A stretch of 64,000 bases of DNA from Bacillus sp. FJAT-49711 (GCF_018343715.1 NZ_JAGYPL010000001.1:1266840-1330839); one strand, 5' to 3'. Positions 28,423-38,096 are shown, numbered from the stretch's first letter. A program made the numbers and translations. The notes: generated by a model not told the origin, from the sequence alone.

Positions 28423-29292
28423 TCATTGTACAATTCCGCGAGAAATAAAAGTTGATATGAACAATTCTTCAACGGTCTTTTCATCGCTAAAAAAAATGTA
28501 TTGAATCCCAAGCTTCCGGCAAATAAGTTCTAGTTTTTCATTATGATCCTTTAGCCTTAACTGATAGACGGAAACTAACTTTGAACTAATACTTACATTT
28601 ACTTCTGTTTCCATCTCACTGTCTATTAGTTTTGCATCTCCAGTATAGTCAGGATTTATTTCTTCCTTGCTTAAAATGTGAATAAATAAAATTTGCGCTT
28701 TGGCTGAAGCAGCTTTTAAAAGCAGTTTTTCATAATCATCAATCGATTCCATTCCATCTGTAATGATAATAGTTAGTTGCTTCCCTTTTTGAAGTTTCTT
28801 TTCCATTTCCTTAATAAAAGATGAAGTGGTCCCTTTAATTTGAATCTGAATGATGTCAGAAAGAACTTGTTTTGCATAATTACTTCCTTTTCTTTCTACA
28901 CTTCGAGTGTCAGTAGCAGAAATAGGAATAAATGATAATCTATCTTCATTAACTAAAGCCATATAACTTAAAGCAGCAGCTATCTTTTTTGCTATTATCC
29001 ATTTCGTTTCTACTATTCTCATCGAAGAAGTACAGTCTAAATATATGGCAATTTTTATTTCCTCTTCATCTAAATATCTTTTTATGTAATGGCGTTTCGT
29101 ACGTCCATAAACATTCCAATCAACAAGTCTTACATCATCCCCTGGTTGGTATGTACGAAAATCTGAGAATTCCAAAGAAGATCCAAATTTGTGCGACCGT
29201 CGTATTCCTTTATGGATTCCGGTTCGTTTTGAATCTACAACAAGACGCAATTTCCTTAGACGTCCAAGAAATTCATGTGAAAACATCGTCAT
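28423..29292 (-). CDS. DUF58 domain protein (operon gene 6)
   Basis: A 289-residue soluble protein. The defining DUF58 block is present (SSLEFSDFRTYQPGDDVRLV, WNVYGRTKRHYIKRYLDEEE), followed by a VWA-like fold with YLDCTSSMR in the MIDAS position. Unlike the DUF58 protein at 48150 it has no membrane helices. Its start overlaps the MoxR stop by four nucleotides. MoxR-DUF58 pairs are common; the DUF58 protein is generally taken as partner or substrate adaptor of the ATPase. Confidence 0.85.
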   Translation of the reverse strand: MTMFSHEFLGRLRKLRLVVDSKRTGIHKGIRRSHKFGSSLEFSDFRTYQPGDDVRLVDWNVYGRTKRHYIKRYLDEEEIKIAIYLDCTSSMRIVETKWIIAKKIAAALSYMALVNEDRLSFIPISATDTRSVERKGSNYAKQVLSDIIQIQIKGTTSSFIKEMEKKLQKGKQLTIIITDGMESIDDYEKLLLKAASAKAQILFIHILSKEEINPDYTGDAKLIDSEMETEVNVSISSKLVSVYQLRLKDHNEKLELICRKLGIQYIFFSDEKTVEELFISTFISRGIVQ

Positions 29293-30299
29293 TTCAGTAC
29301 ACCATCATGTTGTACCCATTCAATTGTTTCGTTAATTAAATGATCAGGCGCAACGCCTGCAGCCTCTCCTTCAAAGTTTAGTAAGATTCGATGGCGGAGA
29401 ACTGGATGTGCAACTTGTTTAATATCCCCGATTGAAACATGAAATCTTCCAGCAAAAAGGGCACGAGCTTTTGCAAGATTAATCATGCTTTGTAATCCTC
29501 TTGGACCTGAACCGTATTGAACATAAGATTTCACTGAAGGGCAAGCAGCATCCTCATTCGGATGTGTCGCAGCTACAATGTTGACAGCAAGATCCAAAAT
29601 TTCATCCGAAATGATGATATGTTTTGTAAGCATTTGAATTTTGCTTACATCATTACCTGACAAAAGTTTCTTTAGATTTGGTTTTTCTACCCCTGTTGTC
29701 CGGTGAATAATTTCTTTTAAATTTTGCTTATTCGGATAGGAAACGTTGATTTTACAAGTGAAACGGTCGAGCTGTGCTTCTGGTAATGGATAAGTACCTT
29801 CCATTTCGATTGGATTTTGGGTAGCAAGGACAAAAAACGGAGTCGCCATTTTCTTTGTATCCCCCATGATCGTCACCGTTTTTTCACCCATTGCTTCTAA
29901 AAGCGCGCTTTGCGTTTTCGGAGTTGCTCTATTAATTTCATCTGCAAGGACAATATTTGAAAAAATAGGTCCCTTAAAAAAATCAAACCGTTGTTTACCT
30001 TCTTCATCTGGTTGAATCATCATTGTTCCAGTAATATCAGATGGCATTAAATCAGGAGTAAATTGAATTCTTGAAAAGGATAAATCCAATACTTCTGATA
30101 TTGTCTTCACGAGCATCGTCTTTCCAAGCCCAGGCAAACCCTCAAGTAATGCATGGCCACCTGAAAAAATCGTCCAAAGTAATTGATCAATTACCTCATC
30201 CTGGCCAACAATAAATTCTTGGATTTCACTTTTTATACTAATAAGTTGCTCCGCAGCTTGTATAAAATCCTGTTCACTAACATTGGTCACTCTATTCAC
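29289..30299 (-). CDS. MoxR-family AAA+ ATPase (operon gene 5)
   Basis: A 336-residue AAA+ chaperone. Walker A is GLPGLGKT (residues 54-61) and Walker B LADEINRATPKTQSALLE. The sensor region is ATQNPIEMEGTYPLPEAQLD with an arginine finger after it, and a helical lid (SGPRGLQSMINLAKARALF) closes the protein. It overlaps both neighbours by four nucleotides. MoxR proteins insert metals or remodel VWA-domain partners, two of which lie downstream here. Confidence 0.9.
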   Translation of the reverse strand: MNRVTNVSEQDFIQAAEQLISIKSEIQEFIVGQDEVIDQLLWTIFSGGHALLEGLPGLGKTMLVKTISEVLDLSFSRIQFTPDLMPSDITGTMMIQPDEEGKQRFDFFKGPIFSNIVLADEINRATPKTQSALLEAMGEKTVTIMGDTKKMATPFFVLATQNPIEMEGTYPLPEAQLDRFTCKINVSYPNKQNLKEIIHRTTGVEKPNLKKLLSGNDVSKIQMLTKHIIISDEILDLAVNIVAATHPNEDAACPSVKSYVQYGSGPRGLQSMINLAKARALFAGRFHVSIGDIKQVAHPVLRHRILLNFEGEAAGVAPDHLINETIEWVQHDGVLK

Positions 30300-31831
30300 T
30301 CCCGATCTGGATTAATCTCAGAAAAATAATTTTTTACAATAGATTCTAATTCGGATGGCAACTGCAATCGGTTTGTGCTTTCTCGAGAGGCCTTCTCATA
30401 TTGATTGTATACTTCTTCATATGGGCGAATCGATCCTTTCAATACGGGTCCATTACCTTCCCCGTGTTCTGTAGGCTTTCCTTCTCCCATTTCCCCCGAA
30501 TCTTTTTCTATATTGACTTTTCCATCAACTGTTTCAGGAATGGTTAACTCTCGAGAACCCATGCCAAGTCCAGCTCCGTTGCCAGGTGTGGAACTACCAT
30601 TTGAACTAGAATTACTGCTATTACCATTTCCTTTAGAATTGCCACTCTCCCCTTGGCCTTCATTTCCATTTCCAATGGAAGAACCGTTTTGTTGACCAGT
30701 TTGAGAACCACTGTTCGTTTCATCACCTTTTGGAGAATTACCTTTTTCATTATTTTGGTTCTGAGCAATCGTTGTAGAAGGTTGTATATTATTCTCAAGC
30801 ATTTTTTCCAACAGAGACTCGCTGGCAGTTTGCATGATTTTTTGCGAATCCGCCAATTGAGTGGACTGGGAAGCCTTATCCAGCATATTAGATAACTGAT
30901 CCTTTAATAAGTTAATATGCTCTGAACTTAAATCGCCCAACTCACTTTGAATTAATTGAGCAAGTGATTCCTTTTGTTCATTTGTTAATTGCGATAATTG
31001 TTCACGTAATTTTTCCAGTTCACTTTCCATCAGATCTTTATTATTCTCGTGCAGTGCTTTTGCCAATTCGTGAAATTTCCCTGCTTCTAATTGTTTAATT
31101 GCTCTCGTTAGTTCAGCATTATTTTCATCTGACTGAGTTTTCTTTAGCATTAATTCGCTACTCTGTTTATTAAGTTTTTTCAATGCTTCATCTGCATTTT
31201 TCATACCCTTTAAATCAACCATCGCTGTTTCGATCGTTTTTTTCACAATTGGGTTTGTTTTTTCCTTAAAGAGTTTTTCTAGTTCTTTAACTGTTTCCTG
31301 AACAATAGCCCTTTCTTTTTTTTGTTGCTTTGCTTCCGCCATCTTTTCATTAGGATATAAAATGATTAGTGAAGTTAATATGATGAAAAAAATCGATAAA
31401 TATAGAGGTAATGGATATATATATTTTTTCTTTCTTTTTAAAACGCTGATTTCCGCTTTTTTCATATGGACTAATGCATCTTTTCTTTGTAATTCATGCA
31501 CCATTTCTTTATCATCCATAAAGGCTAACGCTGTTGAAGCTCTATCTTCTCCACAATATTGATCATAAAATTGAGCTGCTTGTTTAAATCCCGACTTTGT
31601 TTTCCAAAACCGTACGAAAAAAAATATGACTGTAATCGATACGAATGATGAGATAAACATATTCGTATCGATTATGACGTAGAAACGAGCAAATATGAAC
31701 AGACATAGAATAAAAGCACTGCAAGCTAAGAGTAAATATTGAAATTCTTTAGCGCTATGCTCAACTTGTAATTGCAACTTCACCTTTTTAAGCAGCGAAT
31801 AAAATGTTTTTTGAACATCCATAGAAATCAT
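30296..31831 (-). CDS. Membrane protein with coiled-coil and Gly/Ser/Asn-rich linker (operon gene 4)
   Basis: Not recognised as a named gene. The 511 residues contain three hydrophobic helices (about 30-50, 58-74, 142-162) and a long helical region rich in Lys, Glu, Leu and Gln (about 165-345). A disordered Gly/Ser/Asn/Gln linker follows (about 355-430). The conserved-looking end reads YEEVYNQYEKASRE and LPSELESIVKNYFSEINP. That type of tail, ending in P-x-x-x-x-x-x-V-x-x-YF, occurs in membrane proteins next to MoxR/BatA genes. Probably an extracytoplasmic or membrane scaffold. It overlaps its neighbours by four nucleotides on each side. Confidence 0.65.
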   Translation of the reverse strand: MISMDVQKTFYSLLKKVKLQLQVEHSAKEFQYLLLACSAFILCLFIFARFYVIIDTNMFISSFVSITVIFFFVRFWKTKSGFKQAAQFYDQYCGEDRASTALAFMDDKEMVHELQRKDALVHMKKAEISVLKRKKKYIYPLPLYLSIFFIILTSLIILYPNEKMAEAKQQKKERAIVQETVKELEKLFKEKTNPIVKKTIETAMVDLKGMKNADEALKKLNKQSSELMLKKTQSDENNAELTRAIKQLEAGKFHELAKALHENNKDLMESELEKLREQLSQLTNEQKESLAQLIQSELGDLSSEHINLLKDQLSNMLDKASQSTQLADSQKIMQTASESLLEKMLENNIQPSTTIAQNQNNEKGNSPKGDETNSGSQTGQQNGSSIGNGNEGQGESGNSKGNGNSSNSSSNGSSTPGNGAGLGMGSRELTIPETVDGKVNIEKDSGEMGEGKPTEHGEGNGPVLKGSIRPYEEVYNQYEKASRESTNRLQLPSELESIVKNYFSEINPDRE

Positions 31832-32673
31832 CCTTTTTTCGGATTCATATTCGGCCTCAACTTTTTAATGCTTACCCAAAGTGAAAGGAAGGCCAAAATT
31901 GTATAGATGATGAAATAACTCCAAATAAGGGGAAAGGAAATCCCAGTCTTATCTATAAACGCTTGATTAATCCCTTCTTCAAACAATCCGCTGAATACAA
32001 TCGGAGGATTAAATGCCGCAAAAATATACGGAAGCACTAATGGGGGTTTAAAATTAGCATAATCATAATAACTTATTGATATGGCAAATAATAGAGCTGC
32101 GCCGCCTGATAGAAAAAGTGTTATGCCATATGTTGAAATCATCGAAACAATGGTTCTTCTAATTAATGTTGAAAATAATATTCCAAAGCTTCCAAATACA
32201 AATATAGTAAACAAGTAAAAGCCCATCACTTTCACTATTGTTGCCGGTGAAACGCCCCCAAAAAGAAATACTAATGAATAAAATGGAAGGCTTGCAGCTA
32301 ATAAAAGCAATAAATAAGAAATGGATGAAATCAATTTACTTAAAATAATACTTGTAGAGCTTTGAGCAGTTGTTAGTAAAATATTCAATGTTTGCCGCTC
32401 TCGTTCCCCACTTATGACACCGGATGTTAATCCCGGAGTTATAAATAAAATCAGTCCTAGCTGCAAATAAGCAAGCACCATAAACATCGTTCTACTTTGT
32501 GTAGGACGGATAAATTGGGATCCCCCTCCAATTGAAGTTTCGAGAAGCATATATCCTATTACGACTATGCCAATAGCAACCAAGTAAGAAAACAGCCCTA
32601 TGAAAGTACGAAAAGAGCGAAATCTAAGCTTAAATTCTTTATTTAAAACAGGATTGATGAATAAACTCTTCAA
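31828..32673 (-). CDS. ABC transporter permease (operon gene 3)
   Basis: A 281-residue ABC-2 type permease with six hydrophobic helices. The typical early cytoplasmic loop after helix 2 carries TSGVISGERERQTLNILLTT, a coupling motif of this class (GldF/NatB-like). It overlaps the ATPase gene by four nucleotides and must form an exporter or mechanochemical complex with it. Confidence 0.82.
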   Translation of the reverse strand: MKSLFINPVLNKEFKLRFRSFRTFIGLFSYLVAIGIVVIGYMLLETSIGGGSQFIRPTQSRTMFMVLAYLQLGLILFITPGLTSGVISGERERQTLNILLTTAQSSTSIILSKLISSISYLLLLLAASLPFYSLVFLFGGVSPATIVKVMGFYLFTIFVFGSFGILFSTLIRRTIVSMISTYGITLFLSGGAALLFAISISYYDYANFKPPLVLPYIFAAFNPPIVFSGLFEEGINQAFIDKTGISFPLIWSYFIIYTILAFLSLWVSIKKLRPNMNPKKG

Positions 32674-33602
32674 CTTAGCTCAACTCCTTTCGTAATTTCC
32701 ATAAACACATCTTCAAGATTGGACTCTACCTGTTTGAAGCTCAAAATAGCTAGTTCCGCTAAAACAGCTTTTCTTAACAAATTCACTTGTGATTTTTCGT
32801 CTCCTGAATATTGAAATTGAATCGCGTTCTTTTCTAATCGGGAAATTCTCGAGACTGATGGATCATCTTCAAAAAACGAAATGGCTTTCTCCACTTGATC
32901 ATTGAGTGTGACAACAATAACTTTATCTGCTTGGAGCTGCTGTTGTATATCTGCTACAGTACCATGCGCAACTAATTGTCCTTTATTGATCACGCCAATT
33001 TCATCACACATTTCCGATAGCTCAGGCAAAATATGAGACGAAATTAGGATCGTTTTTCCCATGTTTTTCAATTCCTTTAAAATTTCACGCATTTCTACAC
33101 GGGCTCGTGGATCTAGGCCTGAAGCTGGTTCATCAAGAATCAACACATCGGGATCATGTATAAGTGACCTGGCAAGGCAAAGTCTCTGCTTCATCCCTCG
33201 TGAAAGCACATCTACATAAGAATTTTCCTTTTCAGCTAAATTAACTAAGTCTAATAACTGTGGGATAAGGATGGCTCGATCTCTTGCAGAAATCGAATAA
33301 CTTGCTCCGTAAAAATCCAAATATTCACATACTCGCAATTGATCATATACACCGAAGAAATCAGGCATATATCCTATTTGCTTCCTAACCTTCTCAGGTT
33401 CTTGAGTAACACTAGCACCGTTAATAACAGCTGTACCTGATGTTGGGGAAAGTAAAGTAGCCAATATTGAAAAGGCAGTCGATTTACCAGCCCCGTTATG
33501 ACCGACAACTCCGAAAACGATCCCTTTATCTATATTGATTGTTAATGAATCCAGAGCAGTAAAAGAGCCGTACTTTTTTGTTAATCCGTTTATCTCTATC
33601 AT
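32670..33602 (-). CDS. ABC transporter ATP-binding protein (operon gene 2)
   Basis: A 310-residue ATPase with Walker A GHNGAGKST, signature LSRGMKQRL, Walker B VLILDEPASGLD and switch ISSHILPEL. The C-terminal extension (about 225-310) is typical of CcmA/NatA-type subunits serving ABC-2 permeases. Its ATG overlaps the stop of the preceding gene (TAATG). It energises the permease encoded directly downstream. Confidence 0.9.
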   Translation of the reverse strand: MIEINGLTKKYGSFTALDSLTINIDKGIVFGVVGHNGAGKSTAFSILATLLSPTSGTAVINGASVTQEPEKVRKQIGYMPDFFGVYDQLRVCEYLDFYGASYSISARDRAILIPQLLDLVNLAEKENSYVDVLSRGMKQRLCLARSLIHDPDVLILDEPASGLDPRARVEMREILKELKNMGKTILISSHILPELSEMCDEIGVINKGQLVAHGTVADIQQQLQADKVIVVTLNDQVEKAISFFEDDPSVSRISRLEKNAIQFQYSGDEKSQVNLLRKAVLAELAILSFKQVESNLEDVFMEITKGVELS

Positions 33603-35968
33603 TATTTTACAGCTCCTTTAACAATAAACTCTGGCAACGAAATATATGGTTCATTTTGCGAATTGAATTTTTCCAATTTAATTTTAATTTGTCCATTCTC
33701 GGAAACAAACTGTCCAAGATCATCATTCGCCGATTTTGCTTGCCCCTCTTCAATCGCCGCATACTCACCTGTTTTAACATTTAAAATTGAAAGCTTAACA
33801 GAACCATATCCGTTCATATTATATTGAATAGAATCAAGGACTGTATTTTTCAAATCAATTTGTTGGGGAAGTGTTAATACTACCTGGTATGTTCCATCTT
33901 CCAATCCCATTTCATACTGCCCAAATCTATCGTAAATATTACCTTCTATTGGAGTAATATCAACCGATAACTGATTATTCTGTAAGACAAAAGGACCTAT
34001 TATCTTTCCAGTTGCAGAAAAAGGCTGATAGATAATAGTGGAACGCGTATTTTTCTCTTTTTTATTTGTAACTCCTATATCAATTATTTTGTTATTTGTA
34101 TAACCAAAAACAATAGGGAAATTTTCAATCGAAGCTGTATTAGAAAGGATTGCCATTTTAAGATCATCCTTTTTCATATCTTCTAGTTCCCGATTATTTC
34201 GGTAATTATATATTCCATAATCAAGAGGTGTTGATAAAATGGTTTCTTTTAATTTGAGGTCTACATCAATAATCTCCCCTTGTTTGGCAGAACCTAATTT
34301 ATACGCATAGTTTCCAGACCATATATATAATTCATCAAAATCATAAGGATATTGATTTACGATTTTCCCGTTTAATGTCTGTCCTTTTATTTCTAGATCT
34401 ATATCGAATTGGCCAGTTACCTGTTTTGTAGCTTGACCTACAATGGATCTAGCAGACCAATATTCCACATTAGCAAAATCAAAATGTAATTGGTTTCTAG
34501 TTTCAGTCATTACGGCCTTACCTAAATCACGCTCCCCTACAAACCCCTCACTACCGTTTACAGGGATCCCATAAAACTCCTCTTTAGGAACAGTAAGTTG
34601 AAAATCTCCACTCCGATTTGAAAAAATCGTAGCCGTATACATACCACTAATTTCACCGTTCGAATTTGCCTTAAATACCCCCATCTCAGAAAGCTGTGAG
34701 CTTTTGATTCGATCTTTTGCACCTACTCCAAAAATACATGCAGACATAATAATGGCGCATGTCGGAATAATCCACCAACTATGTTCCCGTCTATCGATTT
34801 TCTTCAATACGACATATAAAATTGGAATAATTATGATCATGTAACCAAGCATAATCAAAACGACTGTCCCAATTGAAAAAATAGATGCAGAAAACAATTC
34901 ATTCGTCGAAGTAAGGTTGCTGTATATTTGTTGGTAGATTCCTTCTGGATTATAATTTCGATTGTATTTAGAATCCATAGTTGAAAAGATGTATTGCAAC
35001 CAATCTACATACCCCTTCCATGATGATAATGGTTCCTCACCTAATGAAAAGGCTGCTTGATAAATTTCGCCTTCATCTATTTTTCTCATCATGATTATAG
35101 GGATATCATTCGTTGCTATTATGAGTTCAGCATCTTTTGAAACATTACCAGTTTGAATATCAAGCGAGTTAAAAGTTGGCTTTTCATCTTTTATTTGCAG
35201 AAATGACAAGTTGCTTATTTTTTCTTTATTAGATGGCTGCATTGGGAGAAGCTGTTGAAGCTCTCCCCAGGCATGCTGAGCTTTGGCAGATGCCCCTGTA
35301 ATAAGTGCACCTCCTCCATTTATCCAACCCGCTACTGCATTTTGCTGCTTTTCCGATAATCCTGATACAGAATAATCGTCAATAACTAAATAGTCAAAAA
35401 ACTGCAAACCAATTTTGTCATTAGGTATATTCTTTTTCGTTAATTGAATAATCTTCGGTTGCTTTCCATTTATTTTTATAAGCTGCAATGCCTTTAAACG
35501 GTCTGGATTTTCAGTCATTAACCCAATCGTTGCTTGATTATCATCAACTGTCCGGTATGTCAATTTGCCATTACCTATTATTGAAACCTTATTTCCTTTT
35601 TTCCAGCTGCCTTCGTATAACGCTAAATTTTCTTTATTGAAATTTGAGTTATATATTGAAGTGCCTGGTAAAACAATTTCATAAGACTTTTCACCATTTT
35701 TTGGGAGATCAATCTTAATGGCTTTCGAACCACCAAGATTATAGTCACTGGAAAAAGAGATTAACAGATCTCCACTAAAATCCGGACCATTATTTTTCAA
35801 TTTAATGTTGACAGGGTATCCTCTCCCACTTTTAACCATCCCTTCATAGCCCTCTTCTACTGATAATTCGATCGATGCTTTTGCGGCCGAAGCTGAAGGT
35901 AAGAGGAAAAATTGCCAAACTAGAAATAAAAATAATACAGATATTAATATTTTTTTAATATTGCCCAT
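33602..35968 (-). CDS. Large exported membrane protein (operon gene 1)
   Basis: Not recognised. The 788 residues begin with a signal peptide ending SASAA. An extracytoplasmic part of about 340 residues follows, with a ThuA/GATase-like core (DYLVIDDYSVSGLSEKQQ, WINGGGALITGA). Two transmembrane helices lie near 365-387 and 400-418, and a second large beta-rich extracytoplasmic part completes the protein. RBS AGGGGGG precedes the ATG. First gene of the eight-gene operon, 58 nt downstream of ccpC. It may be the sensing or cargo-binding partner of the ABC pair. Confidence 0.7.
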   Translation of the reverse strand: MGNIKKILISVLFLFLVWQFFLLPSASAAKASIELSVEEGYEGMVKSGRGYPVNIKLKNNGPDFSGDLLISFSSDYNLGGSKAIKIDLPKNGEKSYEIVLPGTSIYNSNFNKENLALYEGSWKKGNKVSIIGNGKLTYRTVDDNQATIGLMTENPDRLKALQLIKINGKQPKIIQLTKKNIPNDKIGLQFFDYLVIDDYSVSGLSEKQQNAVAGWINGGGALITGASAKAQHAWGELQQLLPMQPSNKEKISNLSFLQIKDEKPTFNSLDIQTGNVSKDAELIIATNDIPIIMMRKIDEGEIYQAAFSLGEEPLSSWKGYVDWLQYIFSTMDSKYNRNYNPEGIYQQIYSNLTSTNELFSASIFSIGTVVLIMLGYMIIIIPILYVVLKKIDRREHSWWIIPTCAIIMSACIFGVGAKDRIKSSQLSEMGVFKANSNGEISGMYTATIFSNRSGDFQLTVPKEEFYGIPVNGSEGFVGERDLGKAVMTETRNQLHFDFANVEYWSARSIVGQATKQVTGQFDIDLEIKGQTLNGKIVNQYPYDFDELYIWSGNYAYKLGSAKQGEIIDVDLKLKETILSTPLDYGIYNYRNNRELEDMKKDDLKMAILSNTASIENFPIVFGYTNNKIIDIGVTNKKEKNTRSTIIYQPFSATGKIIGPFVLQNNQLSVDITPIEGNIYDRFGQYEMGLEDGTYQVVLTLPQQIDLKNTVLDSIQYNMNGYGSVKLSILNVKTGEYAAIEEGQAKSANDDLGQFVSENGQIKIKLEKFNSQNEPYISLPEFIVKGAVK

Positions 35969-36026
35969 AATTGTCCCCCCTGAAAAACCCCTATATAAAG
36001 TAGACGAATAAAGCAGAAAAAAGTTC

Positions 36027-36896
36027 TTATTTTAAATACTTTTGTACAATTTCTAAAAAAGCTTTAACTTGCTTTAATTCAAATGCGGATTCATAACCCA
36101 ATAACCAAGTATCTCGCTTTATAGGGTGATTTTTTTCATCCAGAAGAGGGATTTTATATACATCTTTTTCCGAGCCAGTTAACGTGATTGCAGGTAATAT
36201 TGCATATCCAATTCCATTGTAAGTCATTTGTTTACATGTTTCGATTTGGTCTACTATAATCGTTCGTTTTGGAACAGTTTGGAATTGCCTATGCCACCAG
36301 TTTTGAATCTCTTGATAATAATTAGAATCGCTCTTGAATTGAATGAATGGGCGATCTGTTTCCATAACATCTTCTATTCTACTTATTTCCCGATCAACTA
36401 AATAAAGGCTGTCTTCGAAAAGATGGATTTTCTCCCCTTTCCAATCAGTCGCCCCCCTAATAATTCCTACATGAACTTCCCCTTCATATAGATTTTTCAA
36501 TATCTCGCTGCTCCAACCAGTAATTAATGAAATTTTCGCGTGAGGATGAGCGCTTACAAATTGTTTTAACACTTTTGGCAACCAGTTTTGACCAACTATA
36601 GAGGCGCAAGCTATCTTTAAAGTCCCATGAACTTTCGTATTAAGCTCCTGTATTTCTTCATAAATACGTTCCTCTTCCTCCAACATTGATTCGGCAAAAT
36701 TCACTACCATTTCACCAGAAGGGGTCAAGATAACGCCTTTTTGCGTGCGAATAAATAATTTAGCTCCCCACTGTTTCTCAATATTTTGCAGTCTTTGTGA
36801 CAAGGCAGGCTGTGAGACAAATAACTTTTCCGCGGCTTTCCTCATATTCGATTCTTTAGCAAGAACAACGAGCAATTGGTAATCTGAAAGTGACAT
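36027..36896 (-). CDS. ccpC: LysR-family regulator CcpC
   Basis: A LysR-type regulator of 289 residues that in B. subtilis senses citrate and controls citrate synthase and aconitase genes. The N-terminal winged helix reads SNMRKAAEKLFVSQPALSQR. The effector domain carries family-specific stretches (SLITGWSSEILKNLYEG; IVDQIETCKQMTYNGIGYAI) matching remembered CcpC closely. It is downstream of darB, as in B. subtilis. No terminator is evident before the eight-gene operon, so some read-through into it is possible. Confidence 0.92.
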   Translation of the reverse strand: MSLSDYQLLVVLAKESNMRKAAEKLFVSQPALSQRLQNIEKQWGAKLFIRTQKGVILTPSGEMVVNFAESMLEEEERIYEEIQELNTKVHGTLKIACASIVGQNWLPKVLKQFVSAHPHAKISLITGWSSEILKNLYEGEVHVGIIRGATDWKGEKIHLFEDSLYLVDREISRIEDVMETDRPFIQFKSDSNYYQEIQNWWHRQFQTVPKRTIIVDQIETCKQMTYNGIGYAILPAITLTGSEKDVYKIPLLDEKNHPIKRDTWLLGYESAFELKQVKAFLEIVQKYLK

Positions 36897-36924
36897 ATGA
36901 CTTCGTATTCCCCTTTATGTATTT

Positions 36925-36959
36925 AAAAAATTCGGCCCCCAATAAGGGAGCCGTTTTTT
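36925..36959. terminator. Terminator between darB and ccpC
   Basis: CGGCCCCC pairs with GGGAGCCG around AATAA, with T6 on both strands. Confidence 0.85.
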
Positions 36960-36979
36960 AATAAAACTTCTTGCGTATT

Positions 36980-37426
36980 CTATACATGATTTATTTTTCT
37001 AATATAATGATTAAGTTCTTTTAAAAGAGCTCTTCTCGTAAAGATTCCTTCAAAATATCCGTCCTCATCCGCAACACATAGAAAAGGATGATCAATCAGC
37101 AAAGCTAAAGCTTTTTCAAATTTGTCGTGAAGCCCTACTTTTGGAATTTTAACGGCCATTACATCTTCTACTTTTTTGTCCGTTAATTTCTCAAATTCAA
37201 TCCGTTCCAAACCAAGCAATGCTTCTGTTATCATAGGGGAGCTGATTAAACCATGTAGTTTAAAACGAGCATCCAATACCGGTATAGCAGAATAACCACT
37301 TTTTGTTAAGACAAGCAGTGCGTGTTCAAGACTATTTCCTATTTGAACATGAGCCACTTTTTCGGAAGGGATTATATAGTCAATAATTTTTGGATCCATA
37401 AATTCATGACTTTGTAAGGAAATCAT
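36980..37426 (-). CDS. darB: CBS-domain c-di-AMP-binding protein DarB
   Basis: A 148-residue protein made of two CBS domains (about 20-75 and 85-140), orthologous by sequence to B. subtilis YkuL/CbpB/DarB. There it binds c-di-AMP and, when free of it, stimulates the stringent-response enzyme Rel and pyruvate carboxylase. Matching stretches include KVAHVQIGNSLEHALLVLTK, GLERIEFEKL and FEGIFTRR. The start is ATG 37426 with GGGAG nine nucleotides upstream, not the TTG just before it. It lies between ykuJ and ccpC as in B. subtilis, with ykuK/ykzF missing. Confidence 0.92.
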   Translation of the reverse strand: MISLQSHEFMDPKIIDYIIPSEKVAHVQIGNSLEHALLVLTKSGYSAIPVLDARFKLHGLISSPMITEALLGLERIEFEKLTDKKVEDVMAVKIPKVGLHDKFEKALALLIDHPFLCVADEDGYFEGIFTRRALLKELNHYIRKINHV

Positions 37427-37546
37427 AAGCAAACTCCCTCATCTCATTATTATCTTCTCATTTCCATTTTAACATAAATAGTGAAGAGAAAATGCCCTTC
37501 TTGCATGATTTAATGTTAAAATGCAAAATGATTTTCTATATACTGC

Positions 37547-37801
37547 TTAAGAGGGATTCTTTTCTTCTTGGACAATTTCATAAATTTCAATTGCAGTAAT
37601 ATCGATATCATCAAATTGATATTTTTGTTTATTTGAGTCCCTATCATATTCTTCCACTTCAAATGTTTTAGTTGATGGAAAATACTTTACTTGACATAAT
37701 GTTTTTCCATTAACTTCAAAAAGCCTTTGTGGAATTTCTTCATGACCCTCTGCATTCTGCATTGATTGAAGCCGTTGAATAATACTCAATAACTGTGACA
37801 T
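37547..37801 (-). CDS. ykuJ: YkuJ family protein
   Basis: A conserved Bacillus protein of 84 residues and unknown function, with a small alpha/beta fold. It is recognised by MSQLLSIIQRLQSM at the start, the central TLCQVKYFPSTKTFEVEEYD and DDIDITAIEIYEI near the end. In the same order as B. subtilis relative to darB and ccpC. A clear ribosome site (AAAGGAG) precedes the ATG. Confidence 0.88.
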   Translation of the reverse strand: MSQLLSIIQRLQSMQNAEGHEEIPQRLFEVNGKTLCQVKYFPSTKTFEVEEYDRDSNKQKYQFDDIDITAIEIYEIVQEEKNPS

Positions 37802-38058
37802 TTTTTAGTCTCCTTTCTTTTGGAAAGACAAAAAAATTATAAACGACAATGGAGGGAGAAATCAAATTATAATGCAAAAGTGGTAGTATCTTTTTCCTTT
37901 AACTTACAAACTTTAGCATGTGAGATTTTCTATAAAAGAAATACGAAATAATTTAGAAAATAGAAAGTTTCCTCAGCTAGTCAAGACAATTTTGCCTTCC
38001 ATAAGGATTCTTGCTGGTTGATCGGCCCGATCTGGACGACTGGAGCGTTCTTTCAAAT

Positions 38059-38096
38059 CAAAAAAGGACACCGAGAAGGACTCTCGGTGCCTTTTG
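38059..38096 (-). terminator. Terminator upstream of ykuJ
   Basis: CACCGAG and CTCGGTG enclose AAGGACT, extended by AAAAGG/CCTTTT. It lies 50 nt after the 72-residue gene on the minus strand. The remaining part of 37802-38058 contains no gene that I can support. Confidence 0.8.
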
